A stretch of 13,337 nucleotides of DNA from Treponema sp. (GTDB lineage Bacteria; Spirochaetota; Spirochaetia; Treponematales; Treponemataceae), in NCBI GenBank assembly GCA_031290005.1, contig JAITOJ010000074.1, positions 1 through 13,337 on the forward strand, given 5' to 3'. Within the stretch, counting starts at the first letter, position 1, and each line of letters begins with the position of its first letter. Both the position numbers and the translations under genes were made by a program. Shown here piece after piece: positions 7,029 to 12,396 of this stretch. The notes beneath the pieces were generated by a model. The model did no database searches, was not told the origin of the DNA, and saw nothing but the letters and a program-made list of their open reading frames with translations.

Positions 7029-9740
7029 TTAAATGCTGATAATTTCAGCGCTGCTCTTCTTGCCGGAAAATTTTCGCGTGAATTTTTTTACGGCGATTTT
7101 TCCCTTGCGTTTCACAATCTGCTTTATGACGATCGGTTTCAGTTTTTCATACGACACACCCTCGCCGTCATATTTTCGCACGAGCGAAATCGCGTCAAAC
7201 TTGCATTTTGTGGTACACTGTCCGCATCCTACGCACAGGAATTCATCGGTTACCGTAGCTCCGCAGCCGAGGCAGCGTTCGGTTTCTTTTTTGAGCTGCT
7301 CCTCGGTAAAGGTTCCACGCTCGTCCTTAAAGGATTTTTTTCCTACCGCTGTTTCGGGTACCGCATTCTGGCGCGGTGTGTTGTCAAAGCCTTCGATAAC
7401 CGCGTTTTGTTTGTCGAGCGCGCGGTATTCACGCCGATCGCGGCCGATGACAAGACTCTGCCCCGGCTGCACAAAGCGGTGAATTGAAATTGCCGCTTCT
7501 TTTCCCAGCGCGATTGCGTCGATGGCAAACTTCGGACCGGTGAACGCATCGCCGCCCGCGAACACATCGGGCTCCGCTGTTTGCAGCGTAAAGAAGTCAG
7601 CTTTAACGGTTTTGTTGGGATTGAGCTCAACCTTACTGCCGGCAAGAATTCCGCCCCATTCAATCGCCTGTCCCACAGAGATGAGCACATAGTCCGCGTC
7701 AACTGTGATGGTTTGATTTTCGTCATACACGGGCGAGAATTTTTTGTTTTCATCGAACACCGACACGCAGCGTTTAAACTCTACGCCGCACACCTTGCCG
7801 TTTTTGACCAGTATGCGTTTTGGTCCCCACGAATTATTGATGGCGATTTCTTCGGCTTCAGCTTCTTCGATTTCTTCATCAAGCGCGGGCATTTCTTCGC
7901 GGCTTTCAAGGCAGTACATACTCGTTGCCGCGGCTCCCACACGCACCGCGCTCCGCGCCACATCGATGGCGACATTGCCGCCGCCGATGACCACGACTTT
8001 TCCCGACAGCGCGACGCTTTTTCCAAGATTGATGTCCCGTAAAAAATCCACGCCGGTGAACACGCCGTCGGCTGTTTCGCCTTCAATGCCGAGCTTTCTT
8101 CCCGCCTGAGCGCCGACCGCGAGATAAAACGCTACGTATCCTTTTGCGCGAAGATCGGCAAGACTCACGTCCTTTCCCACTTCAACGCCTGTTTTGAACT
8201 CAACGCCCATTTCACGCAATATGTCTATTTCCGCGTTGATAACATTTTTTTCAAGCCTGAACGCGGGGATTCCAAAGGCGAGCATTCCGCCGAGGGACTC
8301 CTGCTTTTCAAACACGGTGACTTTGTAACCGTCGATCGCCAGATAAAACGCGCACGAAAGCCCCGAAGGACCCGCGCCGATAACCGCGATTTTTTTGCCG
8401 TATTCGTGACGGATGCGGGGTACATAGCGGCGCGCCTGATTCAAATCCTGCTCTGCGATATATTTTTTGATTTCGTCAATGGCTATCGGCGCGTCAATGT
8501 CGCCCCGCGTACATTCGGATTCGCAGCCTCTAGGACAAATGCGCCCGCACACCGCCGGAAAAGGATTCTCTGTTTTGATGAGTTCAAGCGCTTCGGTGTA
8601 TTTTCCCTGAGAGGCAAGCTTGATGTAACCCTGCACGGCAATATGCGCGGGACATGCGGTTTTGCACGGACTCGTTCCCGTATCGACGACGTTTTTGCGC
8701 GTGGTGCGGTATTCGGGATTCCAGTTTGCGGGACCCCATTCGGTGTCGCGCGGCGTGTCAATGAGTGTAAGCGATTCAACCACCGGAGTTTTGGAACAGA
8801 TTTTCTGCCCAAGCCGCAGCGCGTTTACCGGACAGTACCGCACACATTCGCCGCAGGCGACGCATTTGTCTTTGTCCACTTTTGAGATATAGTTTGAACG
8901 CACCATATCGGCGTTCAAGTACATTTCTGCTGACCGTAAAGACAGGCACGAACATCCGCAGCAGTTACAAATGGCGTGCGTTTTCCCTGACCCATCAAGA
9001 TTGGGAATCTGGTGCATCAAACCGTTTTCTTCCGCCCGCTTGAGAATCTCAAACGCTTCTTCTCGGGTGATCTGCCTGCCGCGTCCGGTGCGGATGTAAT
9101 ATTCCGCCGCGTGCCCCATCTGGATACACATATCTTCTTTGAGATGCCCGCAGCCTTCTCCCATCGATTCCCGCACGGTGCGGCAGGCGCAGTCGGAGAC
9201 CGTAAAGATAGTATTGTCGTTAAGATATTTGGAAACTTCCTCGTAGGACGCGCGCCGTGTTTCACCCTCGATAGCTTTTTCTATGGGAATAACGCGCATG
9301 AGTCCGATGCCCACCGGGAACAGTCCCGCCGACTTTGGACTCAATTTTTTTCCGTATGCGTCAAAAGCTACGCTGAGCTGCGGATACTTTGCGACATTTT
9401 TTTTGTTGTTTACCACCATTTCCATGATGCCGGGAACCCATATTTCATACCAAAACTTATCAACGCCGTCGATCTTGTTTACGAAGCACACACCTGCGTC
9501 CGCGAGTTCCATGAGCAGTTCCGCGGCTTTTTCTACAGATTTTCCGCACAACGCCGCAACTTCCGCCGCGCTCCGGGGTTTTCGCATCTCAAGACACAAC
9601 GCCGCTTCAGCCATTTCATCCGTTACTATGGGTTCAAGAATTTTATATTCAGGATCATTGGCGGTGAGCGCGTCTTTGGCGCCCGGCTTTTTTTTGCTGA
9701 CCTTGTTGGCAAACGCCAATACTTTTTCTTTTGTAGGCAT
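7029..9740 (-). CDS. Multidomain iron-sulfur flavoprotein, GltD/NfnB-like NAD(P)H oxidoreductase with ferredoxin clusters
   Basis: Encodes 903 residues. Domains in order: residues about 35-100, a winged-helix-like segment (SAAEVAALCGKSVEKAAELLMELADAG); about 180-265, a Cys-rich block with CAC (184, 186), C197, C205 and the dense CNCCGCSC (258-265); CVACGECVRYCP (293-304), one [4Fe-4S] ferredoxin motif; about 355-435, the GltD-type N-terminal domain with C359, C363, C398, C402, C406 and C410; an FAD Rossmann motif GAGPSG (455-460); an NAD(P)H motif GGGNVAID (586-593); FAGGDAF closing the FAD site (about 727); and a C-terminal CLGC and CVGCGQCTTKC (823-846), then a basic tail. Known relatives (glutamate synthase beta, NfnB) move electrons between NAD(P)H and Fe-S partners. 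No glutamate synthase large subunit is present, so that role is unlikely. Start at 9740 because AGGAG lies 6 bases upstream; an ATG at 9746 abuts the site. It follows the membrane-protein gene by 16 bases. Substrate unknown. Confidence 0.85.
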   Translation of the reverse strand: MPTKEKVLAFANKVSKKKPGAKDALTANDPEYKILEPIVTDEMAEAALCLEMRKPRSAAEVAALCGKSVEKAAELLMELADAGVCFVNKIDGVDKFWYEIWVPGIMEMVVNNKKNVAKYPQLSVAFDAYGKKLSPKSAGLFPVGIGLMRVIPIEKAIEGETRRASYEEVSKYLNDNTIFTVSDCACRTVRESMGEGCGHLKEDMCIQMGHAAEYYIRTGRGRQITREEAFEILKRAEENGLMHQIPNLDGSGKTHAICNCCGCSCLSLRSAEMYLNADMVRSNYISKVDKDKCVACGECVRYCPVNALRLGQKICSKTPVVESLTLIDTPRDTEWGPANWNPEYRTTRKNVVDTGTSPCKTACPAHIAVQGYIKLASQGKYTEALELIKTENPFPAVCGRICPRGCESECTRGDIDAPIAIDEIKKYIAEQDLNQARRYVPRIRHEYGKKIAVIGAGPSGLSCAFYLAIDGYKVTVFEKQESLGGMLAFGIPAFRLEKNVINAEIDILREMGVEFKTGVEVGKDVSLADLRAKGYVAFYLAVGAQAGRKLGIEGETADGVFTGVDFLRDINLGKSVALSGKVVVIGGGNVAIDVARSAVRVGAAATSMYCLESREEMPALDEEIEEAEAEEIAINNSWGPKRILVKNGKVCGVEFKRCVSVFDENKKFSPVYDENQTITVDADYVLISVGQAIEWGGILAGSKVELNPNKTVKADFFTLQTAEPDVFAGGDAFTGPKFAIDAIALGKEAAISIHRFVQPGQSLVIGRDRREYRALDKQNAVIEGFDNTPRQNAVPETAVGKKSFKDERGTFTEEQLKKETERCLGCGATVTDEFLCVGCGQCTTKCKFDAISLVRKYDGEGVSYEKLKPIVIKQIVKRKGKIAVKKFTRKFSGKKSSAEIISI

Positions 9741-9756
9741 ACTCATCTCCTGCGTG

Positions 9757-10692
9757 TTACGTATTTTCCGCAATGACTTGTTTGTATACTTTGGTGTCGG
9801 CATACAATTCATCTTTAAGCATATTGAGCTTCTTTACCCGAATCTTATGGAATTGATAGATTGCCACGGCAAGATTACTCAAAAGCGCCGCGAGGCTCAC
9901 CACAAAGAATGCCGTGGGATTGTGCGTGGTGGGCACCGGAGATATGCGGTCGGCAAACGTCGGAATCGTCATGATAAACATTGCCCAAAATGCGAGCGTG
10001 TGCGCACGGTGTTGCAGCCACGGCCCCTTCTTGATGAAAAAGGCGGGAATGGTACAGGAGAACAGTAACGCAAAACCGGCATAAAACGAGTGGTCCGCGA
10101 TGCAGTTATAGGTATAGGCAAAGTTCCACAGGTCATATGCGATAATCCACGGCCAAATCATATCGGGCCATATCATGTCTTTGGTTCTGTCTTTTGACAC
10201 AACGATGCCGAGCCAGCCGCTGATGGTAACAATGTTAAGAAGACCGGCTATACCGTTCATGATGTTCCACGGTCCCGACATAACCCACAGATTGTTGATT
10301 ACCGCTCCGTCCCACGCGCCAAACGCATAGCATTGAAAGTCACGGATACATGCTTCAAGTATATTGAGCGCCAAAATCAAAGGCGGAAAACAGAGTGCCC
10401 ACTTTTTTTTAGCAAGACCGGGCACAAAGCGAATCGCCATAAAGCCCAAACAGCCCGCAAGGGCGGAATAGGTTTTTACCCAGTTAAACCAGTTACCCGT
10501 ACCGTACTCGTTTCCCGGCGCGGCGGTAACAGGCCACACAAAAATCGTGAGGACAAGCGGCACTATCGCAAACAGCACAATGCCTGTCCAAAGAGACGCG
10601 CGCCCCAATTCATTAAATGCCATGAGCGCAAACAGCACAAAAATCCAAATTCCCCACTGTGAAAATCCAACAGCCTGATACAAAATTCCCAT
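9757..10692 (-). CDS. Polytopic membrane protein, DUF5692-like
   Basis: Encodes 311 residues. Start chosen at 10692 because AAGGAGG (10698-10704) lies 5 bases upstream. About nine hydrophobic segments can be read, the first near residues 12-28 and the last near 265-285, followed by a charged cytoplasmic-looking tail (HKIRVKKLNMLKDE). Conserved-looking polar and aromatic patches lie inside or near helices: IRDFQCYAFGAWDG, WIIAYDLWNFAYTYNC and HRAHTLAFW. The sequence reads like the DUF5692 family as I recall it; no function is known to me. It is the first gene of a unit with the flavoprotein, whose start lies 16 bases downstream, and is preceded by a strong promoter and a palindrome. Inferred: it may anchor the flavoprotein, accept electrons from it, or transport a related compound. 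Confidence 0.8.
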   Translation of the reverse strand: MGILYQAVGFSQWGIWIFVLFALMAFNELGRASLWTGIVLFAIVPLVLTIFVWPVTAAPGNEYGTGNWFNWVKTYSALAGCLGFMAIRFVPGLAKKKWALCFPPLILALNILEACIRDFQCYAFGAWDGAVINNLWVMSGPWNIMNGIAGLLNIVTISGWLGIVVSKDRTKDMIWPDMIWPWIIAYDLWNFAYTYNCIADHSFYAGFALLFSCTIPAFFIKKGPWLQHRAHTLAFWAMFIMTIPTFADRISPVPTTHNPTAFFVVSLAALLSNLAVAIYQFHKIRVKKLNMLKDELYADTKVYKQVIAENT

Positions 10693-10734
10693 AATTTCCT
10701 CCTTAAAAAAATAAAAGAATATGTAAGCGCGGTC

Positions 10735-10752
10735 TGTGGTGGTTATACCACA
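10735..10752. promoter_or_regulatory. Operator-like palindrome in the leader of the membrane protein/flavoprotein unit
   Basis: TGTGGT-N6-ACCACA is a perfect 6+6 inverted repeat spanning 18 bases, with an inner GGT-TAT-ACC. It begins about 8 bases downstream of the predicted transcription start, a typical place for a blocking repressor. The TGTGnn-N6-nnCACA outline is similar in geometry to sites of redox or CRP/FNR-type regulators such as Rex (TGTGAA-N6-TTCACA), but the inner bases differ. It could also form an RNA hairpin. Confidence 0.45.
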
Positions 10753-10766
10753 TACCAATTGATAAA

Positions 10767-10795
10767 ATTGTAACATCAGAAAATGCGTTTGTCAA
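10767..10795 (-). promoter_or_regulatory. Strong sigma70 promoter of the membrane protein/flavoprotein unit
   Basis: On the minus strand a perfect TTGACA (10790-10795), a 17-base spacer and TACAAT (10767-10772), extended by an upstream TGT. The expected start is near 10760, leaving a leader of about 68 bases before the membrane-protein ATG at 10692. Confidence 0.75.
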
Positions 10796-10835
10796 GAAAA
10801 ATGTGGAATTTGTGGAAGAGAAGGTATAAAATTAG

Positions 10836-10989
10836 GGGTATAGTAGCAGGGGAAAACAACAGTCCCTTTTCTGCTATACCCTGTTGCGGAAGGGATGGAC
10901 CTAAACTTGGCTTAAAAGCGAGCTGGTTTCCATGAGTTGTTTCGGTGCCGCAAACCCGGAGCAACAAACGGATAACGGCTCGCTTTTTT
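10836..10989 (+). ncRNA. Structured RNA candidate ending in an intrinsic terminator
   Basis: This gene-free stretch holds several complementary pairs. GGGTATAG (10836-10843) pairs with CTATACCC (10874-10881), continued by CAG/CTG and GGGA/TCCC around an A-rich loop. TTGCGG (10884-10889) can pair with CCGCAA (10948-10953). AAAAGCGAGC (10914-10923) pairs with GCTCGCTTTT (10978-10987), and a run of T follows. The stems at 10884/10948 and 10914/10978 cross each other, so they are alternatives or a pseudoknot. A small ORF with a good ribosome site begins 15 bases after the terminator, so this could be an attenuating leader or a free small RNA. It matches no riboswitch or housekeeping RNA I know. 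A TATAAA lies just upstream (about 10825) without a clear -35 box. Confidence 0.45.
10914..10989 (+). terminator. Intrinsic terminator with a long apical domain
   Basis: A 10-bp perfect stem, AAAAGCGAGC (10914-10923) with GCTCGCTTTT (10978-10987), in which the 3' arm runs into six T residues (10984-10989). The 54-base interior can fold further, including GTTGTT against AACAA-type pairing. The long loop is unusual for a plain terminator. Confidence 0.55.
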
Positions 10990-11004
10990 ATTTGGGAGGG
11001 ATTT

Positions 11005-11139
11005 ATGCAGTTTGGAGTGTTGATTTATCAGAGCGCGGTTGCTATGAAAGACTTTTGGGAGCTCAGACAGTTTGCCCCGATGGTGAATCTGTCAAAGTTT
11101 CTGCTTTCAGATGTGATGCGTGTTGTGCGCGTAGCATAG
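11005..11139 (+). CDS. Possible 44-residue small protein
   Basis: ATG at 11005 is preceded by GGGAGGG (10994-11000) at 4 bases, a convincing ribosome site. The product is hydrophobic at the start (MQFGVLIYQSAVAMKDFW) and ends in LLSDVMRVVRVA; it could form two amphipathic or membrane-associated helices. It lies 15 bases downstream of the terminator-ended structured RNA and 34 bases upstream of the tRNA-like sequence. After its stop a GC-rich hairpin (GCCGG 11149-11153 with CCGGC 11163-11167) follows without a T tract. I recognise no family. The ribosome site and position argue for translation, the short length against. Confidence 0.45.
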   Translation: MQFGVLIYQSAVAMKDFWELRQFAPMVNLSKFLLSDVMRVVRVA

Positions 11140-11173
11140 GAACACGAGGCCGGCGTGAAGTCCCGGCAAACAT

Positions 11174-11245
11174 CGCAGGGTAAGTCAGCGGTAGATTGCG
11201 TGGCTCATGACCACGATGTCGCGGGTTCGATTCCCGCTCCTGCCA
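11174..11245 (+). tRNA. Atypical tRNA-Met (CAU)-like gene
   Basis: A complete 72-base cloverleaf can be drawn. Acceptor: CGCAGGG with TCCTGCC; D arm: AGTC/GATT with loop AGCGGTA; anticodon arm: CGTGG/CCACG with loop CTCATGA, anticodon CAT at 11206-11208; five-base variable loop; T arm: GCGGG/CCCGC with loop TTCGATT; discriminator A. It resembles elongator tRNA-Met, but carries oddities: a C1-C72 mismatch, G7-U66 and G11-U24 wobbles, an A10-U25 pair where G10-C25 is usual, and G37 where CAU tRNAs normally have A. The 3' CCA is not encoded. Either a diverged copy carried by the mobile DNA to its right or a decaying tRNA gene at an integration site; whether it functions is uncertain. Confidence 0.6.
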
Positions 11246-11256
11246 AAGTCTACAAC

Positions 11257-11273
11257 AGGCTAATAGGCCTTTT
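11257..11273 (+). terminator. Weak hairpin after the tRNA-like gene
   Basis: AGGC (11257-11260) pairs with GCCT (11267-11270) around TAATAG, and the 3' arm runs into TTTT (11270-11273). Only four base pairs, so weak. From here to about 11403 I see no convincing gene or other signal. Confidence 0.3.
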
Positions 11274-11482
11274 AGCAACAAAGGACTGGTCTGGATTGGG
11301 CTTGGAAATGTGGGATTTTGTTTGGGGTGTCCTGTTGGGGCATATCTTGGCAAATATCAGCGGGGAAACACTACTTAGACGTGAGATAGACCCCGAGACG
11401 GACGCGCCGCCGATACAGGCGCAACATTTTAGAATGGATAAGCCTTTCCCTCGCGTGACTTATCCGGTTTCGACTGGGTTTC

Positions 11483-11524
11483 GGCCCGTCTTACTTTTGC
11501 GAGGAAGTAGGCGGGGCCTTTTTT
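11483..11524 (+). terminator. Intrinsic terminator 1
   Basis: GGCCCGTCTTACTT (11483-11496) pairs with AAGTAGGCGGGGCC (11505-11518): 12 of 14 positions pair, with two mismatches in the middle and one G-U. The loop is TTGCGAGG and six T residues follow (11519-11524). Its loop is complementary to CCTCGC at 11449-11454. Confidence 0.7.
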
Positions 11525-11535
11525 GGGGCTTCTTG

Positions 11536-11585
11536 CCTCCGGGGTTCCGGCAGAAATGCCGGACCTCCCGCCCCGGAGGTTTTTT
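11536..11585 (+). terminator. Intrinsic terminator 2 with nested GAAA hairpin
   Basis: A perfect 9-bp stem CCTCCGGGG (11536-11544) with CCCCGGAGG (11571-11579), followed by six T residues (11580-11585). Nested inside is a perfect 7-bp hairpin, TCCGGCA (11546-11552) with TGCCGGA (11557-11563), closed by a GAAA tetraloop. It stands 12 bases after the first terminator and insulates or attenuates the small-gene block starting at 11642. Confidence 0.75.
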
Positions 11586-11611
11586 GAAATGGGAGAGATT
11601 AAAAGTTTTAC

Positions 11612-11622
11612 CCGAATTTCGG
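11612..11622. repeat. CCGAA-n-TTCGG palindrome, copy 1
   Basis: CCGAATTTCGG, flanked by an extra C and G that lengthen the palindrome. It lies just upstream of the AAGGAGG ribosome site (11624-11630) of the first small gene. The same 11 bases recur at 12337. Confidence 0.45.
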
Positions 11623-11641
11623 GAAGGAGGAAAAGATAGAT

Positions 11642-11827
11642 ATGGATAGGGAATCTTTGCAAAAGCAAATTGACGGTTTTATCGGTTGGATGGAAAAAGA
11701 CGGTATGATTGCCCGATGGAAAGAGAGGAGCAAGTTAAGCAACGCTGCGTCAAGCCGAAAAGAACTTAACAAAAAAATACGGATTGAAAAAGCAATCAAT
11801 GAAACACTTGTGGATTTGGGGAGGTAG
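11642..11827 (+). CDS. Small charged protein, 61 residues, phage-like block
   Basis: ATG at 11642 follows AAGGAGG (11624-11630) by 11 bases. The product (starting MDRESLQKQIDGFIGWMEKD) is rich in Lys, Arg and Glu and predicted by eye to be mostly helical, ending IEKAINETLVDLGR. I do not recognise a family. It opens a run of four tightly packed genes, with 4 bases before the next start; this spacing, and the YqaJ nuclease further on, suggest an early-region protein of a prophage or related element. No transmembrane segment or metal-binding motif is seen. Confidence 0.65.
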   Translation: MDRESLQKQIDGFIGWMEKDGMIARWKERSKLSNAASSRKELNKKIRIEKAINETLVDLGR

Positions 11828-11831
11828 AAAT

Positions 11832-12074
11832 ATGGGAACTCTAAAAGCGAAAAAGGCGGATGACCTGAACCTGATCATTGCCAAACACTTGGACATTCTC
11901 GATGGCGATAATGTGTCGGCGGAGGCCATAAGAAGGGCGGAGAGCGTCGCCAACCTGATAGGCAAACAACTCAAAGTAGAGAGCGTCAGAATCTCTTATG
12001 AGGATCTCCGGGTCAGGACAGGGAAGTCCTACGGGTTCAGCGGACAGCAAAGCGAGGTAGCAAATGGAAGTTAA
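11832..12074 (+). CDS. Small protein, 80 residues, phage-like block
   Basis: ATG at 11832 is preceded by GGGGAGG (11818-11824) at 7 bases; in-frame ATGs upstream at 11784 and 11799 would overlap the previous gene and lack such a site. The product begins MGTLKAKKADDLNLIIAKHL and contains DNVSAEAIRRAESVANLIGKQLKVE, two likely helices, then a Ser/Gly-rich end. Small proteins of this kind (a repeated helix with a DDLN/AIRRAESVANLIGK pattern) occur next to phage recombination genes as I recall, without a known role. Its last 11 bases overlap the next gene. Confidence 0.7.
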   Translation: MGTLKAKKADDLNLIIAKHLDILDGDNVSAEAIRRAESVANLIGKQLKVESVRISYEDLRVRTGKSYGFSGQQSEVANGS

Positions 12075-12243
12075 AGGCGTCTTCTTTATTATACTGTTTT
12101 TCGTTTCCTTCGTCATAAACATGGCGCTGTACCTGGCGTGGAAAAAAGAACGAAACAAAAATCGAAGTTATACGACTGGCGGGTCGTCTAGTGAAGGATT
12201 TCCGGCAAGTCGGAAAATGTTTGAAAAGAGAGGCGGGAAATGA
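12064..12243 (+). CDS. Single-pass membrane protein, 59 residues
   Basis: ATG at 12064 follows GAGG (12054-12057) by 6 bases and overlaps the end of the preceding gene by 11 bases, as in coupled phage operons. Residues about 5-25 (GVFFIILFFVSFVINMALYLA) form one hydrophobic segment, followed by a strongly basic stretch (WKKERNKNR), so the C-terminus should be cytoplasmic by the positive-inside rule. The tail is Ser/Gly-rich and ends with KMFEKRGGK. Its stop overlaps the next ATG (ATGA). No family recognised; size and topology are reminiscent of small phage membrane proteins, but that is inference. Confidence 0.65.
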   Translation: MEVKGVFFIILFFVSFVINMALYLAWKKERNKNRSYTTGGSSSEGFPASRKMFEKRGGK

Positions 12244-12305
12244 ATCAGGCGCGGAGGCTTGAGGAAGTCGAGGAACAACTTACCGAACGGGGAGAGACGG
12301 AATGA
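12240..12305 (+). CDS. Possible 21-residue ORF, coupled to the upstream gene
   Basis: ATG at 12240 overlaps the previous stop in ATGA. The product, MNQARRLEEVEEQLTERGET plus a final Glu, is a short highly charged helix. A further ATGA at 12302 would open a 23-codon ORF running through the repeats to 12373. The stop of the 21-codon ORF lies in the loop of an intrinsic terminator, so it could serve as a leader peptide or simply be an end of coding without function. Confidence 0.35.
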   Translation: MNQARRLEEVEEQLTERGETE

Positions 12306-12325
12306 ATAAGCCGTCTGGTTTTTTT
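12295..12325 (+). terminator. Intrinsic terminator between the small genes and the YqaJ nuclease gene
   Basis: AGACGG (12295-12300) pairs with CCGTCT (12311-12316) around a 10-base loop, followed by GG and seven T residues (12319-12325). It would limit read-through into the nuclease gene at 12397, so that gene may be attenuated or antiterminated. Confidence 0.6.
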
Positions 12326-12336
12326 AGGAAAATTTC

Positions 12337-12347
12337 CCGAATTTCGG
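12337..12347. repeat. CCGAA-n-TTCGG palindrome, copy 2
   Basis: CCGAATTTCGG, identical to the copy at 11612, lies 12 bases after the terminator T run and upstream of the nuclease gene. Confidence 0.45.
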
Positions 12348-12349
12348 AA

Positions 12350-12361
12350 CCGAACATTCGG
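12350..12361. repeat. CCGAA-nn-TTCGG palindrome, copy 3
   Basis: CCGAACATTCGG, two bases after copy 2 and 20 bases before the GGAGG ribosome site of the nuclease gene. The two adjacent copies make a tandem palindromic site. Confidence 0.4.
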
Positions 12362-12396
12362 AGAATGAGATAAATTTTTTTGGAGGATAATAGAAG

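Larger units (their letters stand above)
11404..11585 (+). ncRNA. Highly structured RNA candidate with tandem terminators
   Basis: Four successive hairpins can be read: GCGCC (11404-11408) with GGCGC (11418-11422); GGATAAG (11436-11442) with CTTATCC (11459-11465); then two terminator-type stems, each followed by six T residues (11483-11524 and 11536-11585). The loop of the second hairpin contains CCTCGC (11449-11454), complementary to GCGAGG (11499-11504) in the loop of the first terminator, so a kissing-loop or pseudoknot contact is possible. A GGGG/CCCC pairing may add a stem upstream. The region precedes a block of small phage-like genes. A frame stays open through it, but it would have to read across both terminators and lacks a ribosome site, so I favour RNA. 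No known family recognised. Confidence 0.45.

Noticed and set aside
9012..9776. A 254-codon open frame on the plus strand opposite the flavoprotein
   Set aside because: Rich in Phe, His and Arg with no family resemblance; a mirror of the Fe-S flavoprotein codons.
10160..10192. Tandem five-residue repeat (DMIWPDMIWP) in the membrane protein
   Set aside because: Too short to call a duplication; the codons differ between the two copies and similar wording is plausible in this family.
10776..10967. A 63-codon minus-strand frame upstream of the membrane-protein promoter
   Set aside because: No ribosome site, overlaps the promoter and the RNA structures, no family resemblance.
11174..11245. Initiator tRNA-fMet, because position 1 is an unpaired C
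   Set aside because: Initiators usually have C1 opposite A72 and a three-G-C run in the anticodon stem; here it is C72, and the body resembles elongator tRNA-Met.
11155..11649. A plus-strand frame through the tRNA-like gene and both terminators, with an internal ATG at 11308 giving a hydrophobic start (MWDFVWGVLLGH)
   Set aside because: It overlaps a cloverleaf and two strong terminators, has no good ribosome site, and the second half looks like translated hairpins.
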